A DNA stretch of 38,226 bases from Candidatus Omnitrophota bacterium. GTDB taxonomy: Bacteria; Hinthialibacterota; Hinthialibacteria; Hinthialibacterales; Hinthialibacteraceae. Each line of letters starts with the position of its first letter. The stretch's first letter is position 1. Position numbers and translations under genes: made by a program. Below the pieces are notes generated by a model. The model was not told where the DNA came from. It ran no database searches and saw only the letters and a list, made by a program, of their open reading frames with translations. The stretch is taken from assembly GCA_003598175.1 (NCBI GenBank), contig QZKN01000152.1, positions 1 through 38,226 on the forward strand. The letters run 5' to 3'. Shown here piece by piece: positions 7,894 through 16,843 of this stretch.

Positions 7894-8259
7894 CGATGGA
7901 TCTCCTTTACGATGGTTTTAAGCATTTCTCAAAACTTCCACTCAAGTTTTATTGTTCGTCCGGTCAATACGGTATTTCCATAGCTTTGATACAATTAGCG
8001 TGGGAATCAATGGTTGTGGTTAGTATATTGTGATTTTCTCGAATCGGGGAAAGCAAGCGTCTCGCTTGCACATCGATGCAGGCGGGGACGCCTGCTTTAC
8101 CCACGCATGGAAAATTGATGACGAGTAATTTATTTTGGGTTTAGTAATCCCGTCTTTTTTGATCATCGAATAGACTTCTTTTCCGAATTTCGATATGATA
8201 AACCGAGGTTTGACCGTTATTCATCTCATTGATCATGAAAGAGAGGATGGCAACCGTTT
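7894..8259. other. divergent intergenic region with one family 2 repeat
   Basis: About 366 bases separate two divergent genes. The only clear structure is the family 2 hairpin at 8047-8103. The promoters for both genes must lie here, but I see no -35/-10 pair I could defend. Confidence 0.5.
8047..8103. repeat. family 2 hairpin repeat (AAGCAAGCGT / GGGGACGCCTGCTTTACCC)
   Basis: A structured repeat with left arm AAAGCAAGCGTCTCGCTTGC and right arm GCAGGCGGGGACGCCTGCTT. Each arm is itself a hairpin and the two arms together form a larger imperfect inverted repeat. Sister copies occur at 24295, 25877 and 27382. Confidence 0.85.
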
Positions 8260-9615
8260 ATGAACGAGAATCACACGCACAATGCAATCAACCGGCGGCA
8301 GTTCGTGTCGCGAATCGGCGTCGGAGCAGCCGCTCTTGGCTTTGCCGCTCACGCGTCCGCCGTGGAGACGAGCAAAAACGGCGACTACCAATGCCATTGG
8401 TATCCCTTCACCGAGCATCCCGATTCCGATTCCTGCTGGTCGCTGTCCGTGGGGCCGGACGGGCGGATTTATGCCGCCGCTTGTTGTGAAGGTCATCCCG
8501 GCGGGATTGTGAAAGTCGTTCGGTATAACGAAAACGAAGACAAGCTGGATTATCTTTTCAATCTGGACGAGATGGTTGACGATCCGCACGATTCCGGCCG
8601 CGGGACGCAGTGCAAGATTCATTACAGTTTCGCGCCGTCGATGCAAGACGGCGTCATGTACATGGCCACCCACCTGTCCGGGCCGCCGCATGACCTAAAA
8701 GCGTATTCGCCGTGGTTTTTCTGGCACGCGCCCGAGCGTTGTTTTCGCGGCAGCGCCCTGCTCGCGTACGACACGAAACGGGATGAGGTCCTGTGGTGGG
8801 AAACCATGCTGCCGAAAGAGGGCTGTCGCTGTTTGTTGCACGATGAGGAGCGCGGATTGCTTTACTCGCTGACGTACCCGCGCGATCGTTTTGTGATTTT
8901 TGATATTAAAAAACGCGAGCGCCGTGAGATCGGCCGCATCGGCTCCGTCAATGCGCAGTGTTTGTTTATGGACAAGAAACATCGCATTTGGACGACTAGC
9001 GATTATGGCCGCCTGATTCGCTACGATCCGGAAAAAGACCGCCTGGAAACCTCGCCCTACACGCTGCCGCACAATTCGAATTTTCAAACCGGCTGGCACA
9101 GCGTTTTTTATGACGCGGTCGCTTCGCCGGATGGAGAATGCATTTACGCGGTGACGTGGATTGCTCAGCCTTATCTGATGCGGATTTGGCCGAACGAGGG
9201 AGAATGGGGGCGCGTCGAGGATCTCGGTCCGGCCACGCAGGAGCGCGATTCGACGCTGCCGATGGATACGTTTACCGATCACTGCGGAGGTTTGACGTTT
9301 GCCGGAGACGGGCAGCTGTATTACGTCGCCGCGCGCTGGCGCGACCCCATTTATAATCCCTCGCCCGAATCGCACAAGGAACGCGAGGGCGTGGTCTGGC
9401 GGTTGAATCCGGTCACGCTGGAACGGGAGGAAGTGGCTTTGCTCGAGCGTCCTGACGGCTTTGCGCAATATGTTTCCCGCGGCGCGGTTGATCATCACGG
9501 CGACCTCTTTTTCGGTCACGTTGGTCATCCGCATCCCGTCGGCATCTTTAAAGTCACGTTGCCCAAAAATCGCAAACACGAAAACGCCCATCTGCCGATT
9601 CGCATGTGGGGATAG
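8260..9615 (+). CDS. Tat-exported beta-propeller-like protein
   Basis: A 451-residue protein with a twin-arginine signal (NRRQFVSRIGVGAAALGFAA, residues about 12-31, cleavage near ASA). The mature part consists of repeated units of the kind VGPDGRIYAAACCEGHPGGI, ASPDGECIYAVTWIAQPYLM and FAGDGQLYYVAARWRDPIYN, a pattern typical of six- or seven-bladed propellers. Tat export suggests that it folds, or binds a cofactor, in the cytoplasm before secretion. Cys and His residues (GCRCLLHDEE, TDHCGG) could bind metal, but this is not shown. First gene of a five-gene operon; the next gene begins 15 bases later. The ribosome site is weak (GAGAGGA about 12 bases upstream). Function unknown. Confidence 0.75.
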   Translation: MNENHTHNAINRRQFVSRIGVGAAALGFAAHASAVETSKNGDYQCHWYPFTEHPDSDSCWSLSVGPDGRIYAAACCEGHPGGIVKVVRYNENEDKLDYLFNLDEMVDDPHDSGRGTQCKIHYSFAPSMQDGVMYMATHLSGPPHDLKAYSPWFFWHAPERCFRGSALLAYDTKRDEVLWWETMLPKEGCRCLLHDEERGLLYSLTYPRDRFVIFDIKKRERREIGRIGSVNAQCLFMDKKHRIWTTSDYGRLIRYDPEKDRLETSPYTLPHNSNFQTGWHSVFYDAVASPDGECIYAVTWIAQPYLMRIWPNEGEWGRVEDLGPATQERDSTLPMDTFTDHCGGLTFAGDGQLYYVAARWRDPIYNPSPESHKEREGVVWRLNPVTLEREEVALLERPDGFAQYVSRGAVDHHGDLFFGHVGHPHPVGIFKVTLPKNRKHENAHLPIRMWG

Positions 9616-9630
9616 AAGGGGAAACTGCAT

Positions 9631-10713
9631 ATGAACAAGAATATCGATTACACCAAATTATCCTGGCGCGACATTCATCACGGCGCGTTTTTGTCCGAAG
9701 GACGCATGATCGCATTTCCGACCTGCTTTCCTGGCGCGAGCACGCCGATTATTGCCGATGAAAGTCGTATTACCGCATTGGCGGTGAATTCCGAGGGCGA
9801 TGTGTATGGCGGAACCAGCGGCAAGGCGACGCATTTGTTTGTCGCCATGTTTCGCGGCGTGACCGGGGCGGTGTTCGATATGGGCGTTGTGAAAGACGCC
9901 GATCACTGCGTCGCGGTTTGTTGCGGGAATCGCGGATTTATTGCCTGCGTCAACGGCCCGAAAGGCGGGCAAATTGTGGCGCAATCCCTGCAGGGATTGC
10001 CATTCGATCTCATTCAGGAATGGGGATTTTTCCGGCCGGACTTTGAATATTTGGGAACAGCGGCGGAAGGGGAGCGGATTGTTCATGCGGTTGCGGATGA
10101 TTCGCGAAAAACCGCCGTCGGGGTGACGGACAATCATTTGTTTACGATCGATCTCGACGCCAAACGTTTTGAAATTATCGGCAATGTAAAAGGCGTGGGA
10201 AAAATTGCCGCCAATACGCAGGGGAATTATTTTGGGCTGGACGAGGGCGATACGCTTTGGCAATTCAATGCAAGTGAAAAGAAACTGAATCGTAGACAGC
10301 TTGCTTTACCGAAGGCCGCCTGGCGCAAAGGCAATCTGCAATGGGCAAAAAATCCAGGCAACGGCGTGCTGTATGTGGCGGATGACGAAGGCAGGCTTTT
10401 TGCATTTGACGAAGGCGGCGGTTTCAGCGAATGTCTCGGCCAAACCGATCTGTTTCCGATCAAAACCATGAGCGTCACGCATGACGGAAGATTGTTTGGC
10501 GCTTGCGGCGAGGAGATGTCACACATATTTAGTTATCATCCGGGCAGGAAAGAAATCCGCGATTTGGGCATCGCCTTGTCTACTATTGAGCGCAGGCGTT
10601 ATGGGTATCTGTTTGCGGATTCCGTCGTCGGATCGGATGGGGAAATCTTTTTTGGCGAGGATGATGATTTGGGGCATTTATGGATCTATTTTCCGAAAAT
10701 TGAAATGGCATAA
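9631..10713 (+). CDS. beta-propeller-like protein without signal peptide
   Basis: A 360-residue protein with propeller-like repeats (ITALAVNSEGDVYGGTSGKA, VCCGNRGFIACVNGPKGGQI, TMSVTHDGRLFGACGEEMSH, VVGSDGEIFFGEDDDLGHLW). It begins MNKNIDYTKLSWRDIHHG with no hydrophobic leader, so it should stay in the cytoplasm or leave by another route. AAGGGGA lies upstream of the ATG. It sits between the Tat-exported propeller and an aminotransferase, with gaps of 15 and 12 bases, so it is clearly co-transcribed. Related in style to the preceding gene, perhaps an ancient duplicate, but the sequences differ strongly. No enzyme motif recognised. Confidence 0.7.
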   Translation: MNKNIDYTKLSWRDIHHGAFLSEGRMIAFPTCFPGASTPIIADESRITALAVNSEGDVYGGTSGKATHLFVAMFRGVTGAVFDMGVVKDADHCVAVCCGNRGFIACVNGPKGGQIVAQSLQGLPFDLIQEWGFFRPDFEYLGTAAEGERIVHAVADDSRKTAVGVTDNHLFTIDLDAKRFEIIGNVKGVGKIAANTQGNYFGLDEGDTLWQFNASEKKLNRRQLALPKAAWRKGNLQWAKNPGNGVLYVADDEGRLFAFDEGGGFSECLGQTDLFPIKTMSVTHDGRLFGACGEEMSHIFSYHPGRKEIRDLGIALSTIERRRYGYLFADSVVGSDGEIFFGEDDDLGHLWIYFPKIEMA

Positions 10714-10725
10714 GCAAGATAAATC

Positions 10726-12054
10726 ATGAATAGTGAAAAATCAGAAGCACTTTATCGTCGCGCTTGTCGCGTTATTCCCGGCGGGATTTCCAGCAACGTG
10801 CGGGCGAATTGGTCGCCGTTGCCGTTGTTTTATACGCGAGGAAAAGGTTCCCGCGTGTGGGATGCGGATGGGAATGAGTATATCGATTATGTACTGGGAC
10901 GCGGTCCGTTGTTGCTGGGCCATTCGCCCGCGAACGTCATCCAGGCGGTTCAAATTCAGCTTGAGCAAGGCTTGATGTTCGCCGGGCAGACGGAATTGGA
11001 AATTCTGGTTGCCGAGAAGATGTGCGAGCTCGTTCCTTGCGTGGAAATGGCGCGTTTCGGCTCGTCCGGCTCGGAATCGGTCCACGCGGCGCTGCGGCTG
11101 GCGCGCGCGGCGACGGGACGCAAAACCGTCATCCGCTTCGAAGGCCATTATCATGGCTGGTTTGGCAATATCGCGTGGAATTTCGCTCCACCGCTTGATC
11201 AGGCGGGCCCGAGGGAATGCACGAATCTTATACCTTCGTCGCTGGGACAGCTGCCGGAAGAAGGGGCGCATTTGTTGGTGCTGCCGTGGAATGACTTGCC
11301 GCTGCTGGAAAACGTATTTGCGATACGTGGAAAAGAAATTGCGGCGGTTATCACCGAACCGATTATGTGCAATTGGGGCGCGATCCGGCCACTTCCCGGT
11401 TTTTTGGAAGGGATGCGGCGGTTGTGTAGCGAGCACGGCGCATTGCTGATCTTCGATGAGGTGATCACCGGCTTTCGCGTTGCGTTGGGCGGCGCGCAAC
11501 AGCTGTTCGGCGTGACGCCGGATTTGGCGACCTTCGCCAAAGCGATGGCCGGCGGTATGTGTGTCAGCGCGCTGGGAGGAAAAGCGGACGTCATGCGGCT
11601 TTTCGGCGAACTCAAGACGGTCCATGCGGGCACTTACAACGCCAATCCACCTGCGATGGCGGGCGCGTTGGCCGCTTTGAATTTGTTAAGTGAAAACGAT
11701 GGCGCGATTTTAAAAAAGGCGCACGCCACCGCGATGGCGCTGATGCAGGAATTGGAAGAAATCGCGGAACGAACCTTTTTGCCGCTGATGATTCGCGGCG
11801 TTCCGCCGGTTTTTCATGTTTCGTTTTTACCCAAAGATGCCAAACCGGTGGTGGATTATCGTAGCGCACAGCAGACCGATTTTGCTCTGACGCGGCAATT
11901 TTGGATGGAACTGCAAAATCACGGCGTGCGCGTTACGCCGGAGGGATTGTGGTTCGTTTCGACCGCGCATCGGGAACAGGACGTGGATCAAACGCTGGCC
12001 GCGGTGGTGGAAGTCATCGCCATTTTGGAAAAAGAAAGAAGGAACAAATCATGA
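10726..12054 (+). CDS. class III PLP aminotransferase, glutamate-1-semialdehyde aminomutase-like
   Basis: A 442-residue PLP enzyme of the fold-type I class III aminotransferase family. It opens with the GSA-aminomutase-like SEALYRRACRVIPGGISSNV. Other family marks are GSSGSESVHAALRLARAATG (112-131), RFEGHYHGW (137-145), IFDEVITGFR with the PLP-binding Asp at 244, and FAKAMAGG with the predicted Schiff-base Lys at 272. It could be hemL, but hemL normally sits with haem genes and this copy lies among exported proteins, so a sugar or beta-amino-acid transaminase is as likely. Its stop overlaps the next start as ATGA, indicating translational coupling. Confidence 0.85.
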   Translation: MNSEKSEALYRRACRVIPGGISSNVRANWSPLPLFYTRGKGSRVWDADGNEYIDYVLGRGPLLLGHSPANVIQAVQIQLEQGLMFAGQTELEILVAEKMCELVPCVEMARFGSSGSESVHAALRLARAATGRKTVIRFEGHYHGWFGNIAWNFAPPLDQAGPRECTNLIPSSLGQLPEEGAHLLVLPWNDLPLLENVFAIRGKEIAAVITEPIMCNWGAIRPLPGFLEGMRRLCSEHGALLIFDEVITGFRVALGGAQQLFGVTPDLATFAKAMAGGMCVSALGGKADVMRLFGELKTVHAGTYNANPPAMAGALAALNLLSENDGAILKKAHATAMALMQELEEIAERTFLPLMIRGVPPVFHVSFLPKDAKPVVDYRSAQQTDFALTRQFWMELQNHGVRVTPEGLWFVSTAHREQDVDQTLAAVVEVIAILEKERRNKS

Positions 12055-14612
12055 ACTCGTGGCTCCGGTATTTCATTCTCTTTTTCGTTCTGTCCGGAAT
12101 CATTTCCTCGCTGTTTTGTGTGGAAGGAGAGAAATCTTCCAAACAATGTTTGTTTGAAAAGGTATTCGGCTCCGCCGTGATTCTCGATCCCGCCATGCAC
12201 GAGAAAACGCTGACCGGAAAACCGGGCGAACGGCATTACTTCGATACGGACGGCGACGGCAGGCCGGATGAAGTGTGGTTTGTCGATACCGCATCGCGGC
12301 ATCCGGAAAAATACCGCCCGGTTCTCGTGCGGGCGATCGACGAAGACGGCGATTTGCGGGAAGGATTCGAGCCGGATTTGGATAGCGATCTCTACGTCGC
12401 GGATTGGAACGGCGACGGCTCCGTGGATGCCGTGCTCGATTATACGGATGTGGATGGGGATGATGACGTTGACGAAATGGGCATGTTCTTTTTCGGCGGA
12501 ACGCATGGTTATTTTGGCGAAGATGTCCTGCGGGTGTGGTGGGGGCGCGACGTGGGGGACGACAATTTGTTGTGGTTCGACATCGCGTACACCTACGATC
12601 AGACGCTTTGCCAATATCGTACTCATTTTGGCGGAGATGAGTTGTTCGCCGCGTTTGCCATTCCGGAAAACGGAGAAGAATGGACGCCGTTTTTTGAAAA
12701 TCCCTTCCTTTTTTATGATCACGACGGCGATGGAATCACCGAAGAGGTGTTACGGATTTCCGGCGTCGGCGACAACGTGGAGTGCATCCGCCACAGCTTT
12801 GACGCCGATGACGACGCCACAATCGATTCCCCCCGCGATTTCGACTTTTCGATTACGGCATGGGCGTCCGGCGCGTTCTGGACGCCGCAAGGGAAGGGAA
12901 GAGGTCGCTCCAATTTACAGTTTGGCGAGGATGTGGTGGAGCGGACCGTGATTCGCGGCATTCCCACCGGTCCGTTCGTGCGGTTTGAAGCGGCGCGGCA
13001 ATTCGTGCAGCCGATCGTGTGGGAACGAACAATGTTGACGTGGGACGAGAACGACATCAACGTCGACGGGCAAAATTTTGCGGATGCGGATGAGCGCTGG
13101 GAAGGCGTGATCGCGCATGGCATCGAGGAGTTTCCGCAAGTCGGAGGGCCGAGCTGCGGATCTTACAACAAACGCTATGAATTGATCTTGAAACCGAAAG
13201 AGCCGACGAGATTGTATTATCATCCGACGGATCACCGCATTCATCTGCGCGGCGCGGATTGTGCGTGGATGGACGTTGATTATGATTACGATCGCTTTGT
13301 CGACATGCGCTACAAAATGCGCGACGCCGATCTGGACGGCGTTCTCGACACGTGGATACTCGATGTGAACGCGGACGGCTTGATGGATGATATTTGGCAT
13401 TGCCGATCACCGCAGATTGTCGACGTGGGGATACATTGGCCGGAAATTCATCGACGCGTTTCCGCCACGTTGAAGGAAACGCCGATTGCCACATTGCAGC
13501 TCAATCAGCGTCTTCTGCAGGCGTTGCGAGGCATTGAGCCGCAAGCCTGCGACGAAGCGGCCCTACCGATTGAAACGTTGGATAAGGAATTGATCTTAAA
13601 AATGTACGCAAGCGATGAGGGCGCATTGTTTTTTCTGACTCTGTTTAAGGATCGTTTGATTTATCATTTAAAACAGATTTACGACAAAAAGGATTTTTGG
13701 GAAGCGTTCAATCCGGCGCGCGCCGACGGCGACTTGAATCGAATGCGCCGTCTCGTGGAACAGGAATTTGATCTGCAGCAGCCGTTGGAACCGTTCAAGC
13801 AATGGCTTTCGGAGAGTTTTCTCGCGCAGATGAAGAAACCGTGCACGGCCTGGGCAGAGGATTGGGTGCCGCCTAACATCGGCTGGGAATCGGAAAAGAT
13901 CGCATATCGCGTGTATTGGGGGCAATTTGATTTTTTTGGTAAAAACCAGGACTGTTTGCTGTATCCCACGATTGAAGACAAGAGTTATCACGACGAAACG
14001 GAGTGGGGAATCGATGCGTTGCTGGTCGGCGAAACGGTCGGATGCGGCGGCGTTACGCTTTATGTCAACAGCCAGGCGTATCCGGTGATGAATCCGGCGG
14101 GAAAGGGCGATATCGAGTTTACCAAAAAGATGATTTCACACGATGAGGAGTGTGTTACGATTGAATTGCTGGCGCAAAAGGTGGGACCGTCGGATGCTCC
14201 CTATACCGTTCGGTTTCATTGTTCCGCGTTGGCCGGCCGCGCGGATTCGCCGATTGAAATACTGGTGACGGGAGGACGCCCCGACGATTCGATTGAGTTG
14301 GGCGTCGGCTTGATCAAACTGCCGCAGGAGAAATTGCAAGTTGACGCAAACGCCGGCGTGATGGGCGCGTGGGGATTTCAGACGCCGGTGATCGGTGTAA
14401 TCGGCATGGGAATTGTGTTTCCCTCATCTCGTTTTCTTCGTTTTGTCGATTTACCGCAGGAAAATCAGGTCGTCCTTGCAATCGAACATGAAAAACCACT
14501 TGTTTATCATGTGCAATGCGATTGGTTACGGGGCAGGCGTTTCAACTGTTGTCCAACCATCGTGAATTGGATGAAGAAACTGCGGGCAACGGCGAAAAAG
14601 GTGCGATTATGA
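12051..14612 (+). CDS. exported protein with DxDxDG Ca-binding-like repeats and DUF4861-like end
   Basis: An 853-residue protein. The start at 12051 overlaps the preceding stop (ATGA), has AAGGA upstream and begins a signal peptide (MNSWLRYFILFFVLSGIISS). Aspartate-rich calcium-loop-like motifs recur: DTDGDGRPDE at 65-74, DWNGDGSVD and DVDGDDDVDE near 120-145, DHDGDGITEE near 225, DADLDGVLDT and DVNADGLMDD near 425-450. The part after about 610 (NIGWESEKIAYRVYWGQFDF and the SYHDETEWGIDALLVGETVG region) resembles DUF4861 proteins of polysaccharide-degrading loci; this is from memory of the family pattern and only moderately sure. The gene also overlaps the next start as ATGA. A glycan-acting surface or periplasmic enzyme is plausible. 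Confidence 0.65.
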   Translation: MNSWLRYFILFFVLSGIISSLFCVEGEKSSKQCLFEKVFGSAVILDPAMHEKTLTGKPGERHYFDTDGDGRPDEVWFVDTASRHPEKYRPVLVRAIDEDGDLREGFEPDLDSDLYVADWNGDGSVDAVLDYTDVDGDDDVDEMGMFFFGGTHGYFGEDVLRVWWGRDVGDDNLLWFDIAYTYDQTLCQYRTHFGGDELFAAFAIPENGEEWTPFFENPFLFYDHDGDGITEEVLRISGVGDNVECIRHSFDADDDATIDSPRDFDFSITAWASGAFWTPQGKGRGRSNLQFGEDVVERTVIRGIPTGPFVRFEAARQFVQPIVWERTMLTWDENDINVDGQNFADADERWEGVIAHGIEEFPQVGGPSCGSYNKRYELILKPKEPTRLYYHPTDHRIHLRGADCAWMDVDYDYDRFVDMRYKMRDADLDGVLDTWILDVNADGLMDDIWHCRSPQIVDVGIHWPEIHRRVSATLKETPIATLQLNQRLLQALRGIEPQACDEAALPIETLDKELILKMYASDEGALFFLTLFKDRLIYHLKQIYDKKDFWEAFNPARADGDLNRMRRLVEQEFDLQQPLEPFKQWLSESFLAQMKKPCTAWAEDWVPPNIGWESEKIAYRVYWGQFDFFGKNQDCLLYPTIEDKSYHDETEWGIDALLVGETVGCGGVTLYVNSQAYPVMNPAGKGDIEFTKKMISHDEECVTIELLAQKVGPSDAPYTVRFHCSALAGRADSPIEILVTGGRPDDSIELGVGLIKLPQEKLQVDANAGVMGAWGFQTPVIGVIGMGIVFPSSRFLRFVDLPQENQVVLAIEHEKPLVYHVQCDWLRGRRFNCCPTIVNWMKKLRATAKKVRL

Positions 14613-16756
14613 AAAAATGGATTTCAATTTTTATGTTTTTACATCTATTGTCTTCGAATGGCTATTCGTGGGAAGGATTTGATTGGGAAACCTGGCGGGA
14701 CATTGCAAAGGCGGAAAAAATCGAGGCGCAATCGCCGCAGGCGGGAATGTCATCATTGCTGCCGTTGTTAAAATCCGGTGGACAGGCTTCGCCCGACATC
14801 GATTCCATCAAGGATTGGGAAACCAAACGTGATTCTATTCTTCAATTACTACATAGATTTATCGGACAAGCCGATGATTTGCAGCCGTTACCGCCGCTTG
14901 CGGAACAATTCGGTGAAGTAGATTGCGGAACATATTTGCGCCGCCATATTCGCATTCGTTCCGAAGCGGATGATTGGATTCCCGCTTATTTGCTGTTGCC
15001 CAAACCGCTGCCGGAAGCGCCAACGCCAGTAATGATCGTTCTGCATCAAACCGTCGCGCAGGGCAAAGAGGAGCCGTGCGGAATCAAAGGCGATACGGAA
15101 AAAGCATTTGCGGTGGAATTGGCGCGGAAAGGATTTATTTGTATCGCTCCCGATGTGATCGGTTTCGGTGAACGCATTCCACCCGGCGCGCAACCCTATC
15201 ATGGCGCGCACGACTTTTATCGCAAACATCCACGCTGGTCGTTTTTCGGCAAGATGATTTGGGATGTGCAACGGATCGTGGATTACCTCGAAACGCTGCC
15301 GCAGGTCGATGCGCGGCGCATTGGCGCGATCGGGCATTCGCACGGCGCGTATGGAACCATTATGAGCGCGATTTTTGAGCCGCGTATTTCCGCCGCCGTC
15401 GCGAGTTGCGGCTTCACGACGCTACGGAGCGATCCCCATCCCCATCGCTGGAGTCATTTGACGGCGCTGCTGCCTGCTCTCGGTTATTATATGGATGATG
15501 TCTCGCAAATTCCGTTTGATTGGCATGAGATCGTTGCTTGTCTCGCGCCGCGGTCGTACTGCAATTGGGCGACGTTGGAAGACGGTATTTTTCCGAATAC
15601 TCAAAATTTACAATCTATTTTTTACGAATTAAAATCCGTTTATGGATTGTACGGCGCAGCCGATTTTTTGCAATCGCATCTCGTTCCCGGCGGCCATGCG
15701 TTTCCGGCGGATGGACGCGAACGCGCGTATCAATTTTTGAAGGAAAGTCTACCTGCTCGTTCCTTCCACCAATTGAACGAACAAAATCATATTGTGGTCG
15801 GGCATGAGGAGGCGCAGCTGCATAAACAAAATTGTGAAAGCATCAAGGCGCTAATGTTGCGCGATATCGGGCCGGTTGATCCGCCTGCTTTGGCGATTGA
15901 AATTGAAATTCTCGCTGAAAAATCACTGGAAGGGTATATTGAGAAAAAAATTCGTTATTGTACTGCTCCGGATGAGGCTATTTGCGCCTATCTTTTGTTT
16001 CCACAACCATTGCGGAAGAAAAATCCCGCAATGATCGTCTTTCATCAGACGACCAAGGATGGAAAAGAAGAGGCGGTGGGGCATAGCGGACGCGCCAGCA
16101 TTCATTTCGGTCCCGAACTGGCTCGACGCGGGTATGTTGTTCTTGCGCCGGATTCAATCTGCGCGGGAGAACGCATCGACGCCGCCGGTCCCTTTGACAC
16201 ACGCGAATTTTATTGTAACTATCCAACCTTATCGGCAATGGGAAAAATGATTCAGGATGGCCGGCGGGCGATTGACGTTTTGCAGTCGCTGGCGCAGGTC
16301 GATTCTGATCGCATCGGCGCGATCGGCCATTCGTTGGGCGCGGAAGAAGCGCTGTTTGTCGCCGCTTTCGACGAGCGTATCCAGGCGGCGGCGGCGAGTT
16401 GCGGCTGGGCCCCGTTCGCGGCGGAAGCCAATCCCGATCGCTGGGCGCGCGATTATTGGTTTTCGTACATACCGCGCCTGCGCATCGATTTTCGCGCCGG
16501 ACGATTACCGGCATGGGATTTCGATGATGTGATTCGGCTGATTGCTCCGCGTGGGTATTTTAATTATCAAACGCGCCATGACGAAATTTTTCCGCAAGGC
16601 GGCGCGGCGCATGACATGACGCTGTCGACTCAGCCGTTATGGTCTCTGTTTGGTGCGAAAGAGAACTTACGTAGTCTGCTGGAAGATGGGCCGCATGATA
16701 TGTCCGATTCGGCGAAGGTCGAGATCTATCCGTGGCTGGATCGAATTTTGCGGTAA
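14609..16756 (+). CDS. secreted tandem alpha/beta-hydrolase (esterase/acetyl-xylan-esterase-like)
   Basis: A 715-residue protein made of two consecutive alpha/beta-hydrolase domains of the dienelactone-hydrolase/acetyl-xylan-esterase type, after a short signal peptide (MKKWISIFMFLHLLSSNGYS). Domain 1 (about 100-385) has VMIVLHQT, nucleophile elbow GHSHG with Ser244 and a PGGHAFP histidine near 363. Domain 2 (about 430-715) repeats MIVFHQT, elbow GHSLG with Ser575 and a GPHDMSD histidine near the end. Both keep the Gly-x-Ser-x-Gly elbow and a His, so both may be active. The start uses AAAGGTG seven bases upstream and overlaps the previous stop. Last gene of the operon. It probably removes ester groups from glycans. 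Confidence 0.8.
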   Translation: MKKWISIFMFLHLLSSNGYSWEGFDWETWRDIAKAEKIEAQSPQAGMSSLLPLLKSGGQASPDIDSIKDWETKRDSILQLLHRFIGQADDLQPLPPLAEQFGEVDCGTYLRRHIRIRSEADDWIPAYLLLPKPLPEAPTPVMIVLHQTVAQGKEEPCGIKGDTEKAFAVELARKGFICIAPDVIGFGERIPPGAQPYHGAHDFYRKHPRWSFFGKMIWDVQRIVDYLETLPQVDARRIGAIGHSHGAYGTIMSAIFEPRISAAVASCGFTTLRSDPHPHRWSHLTALLPALGYYMDDVSQIPFDWHEIVACLAPRSYCNWATLEDGIFPNTQNLQSIFYELKSVYGLYGAADFLQSHLVPGGHAFPADGRERAYQFLKESLPARSFHQLNEQNHIVVGHEEAQLHKQNCESIKALMLRDIGPVDPPALAIEIEILAEKSLEGYIEKKIRYCTAPDEAICAYLLFPQPLRKKNPAMIVFHQTTKDGKEEAVGHSGRASIHFGPELARRGYVVLAPDSICAGERIDAAGPFDTREFYCNYPTLSAMGKMIQDGRRAIDVLQSLAQVDSDRIGAIGHSLGAEEALFVAAFDERIQAAAASCGWAPFAAEANPDRWARDYWFSYIPRLRIDFRAGRLPAWDFDDVIRLIAPRGYFNYQTRHDEIFPQGGAAHDMTLSTQPLWSLFGAKENLRSLLEDGPHDMSDSAKVEIYPWLDRILR

Positions 16757-16760
16757 AACC

Positions 16761-16786
16761 GGAGCGTGGACGTCCCGTCCGCATTT
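16761..16786. repeat. family 3 repeat (GGAGCGTGGACGTCCCGTCC)
   Basis: Short imperfect palindrome. Related copies, some inverted, are at 24357, 25754, 25808 and 27444. It lies just after the stop of the tandem esterase. Confidence 0.75.
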
Positions 16787-16843
16787 TCTTGGATAGTTAT
16801 TTGAATCATATGGGATGAATCAAGTTATTGGAGAATTTGGATA

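Noticed and set aside
8695..9630. Minus-strand open frame opposite the Tat-exported propeller gene
   Set aside because: It is the antisense of a gene with clear protein features; the product is Arg- and His-rich without motifs.
10741..11625. Minus-strand open frame opposite the aminotransferase
   Set aside because: Antisense shadow of a well-supported PLP enzyme.
11901..12050. N-terminal extension of the Ca-repeat protein to 11901
   Set aside because: It overlaps the aminotransferase in another frame. The ATG at 12051 has a ribosome site and starts a signal peptide.
14516..14608. N-terminal extension of the tandem esterase to 14516
   Set aside because: It overlaps the previous gene. The ATGA overlap at 14609 followed by a signal peptide is the better start.
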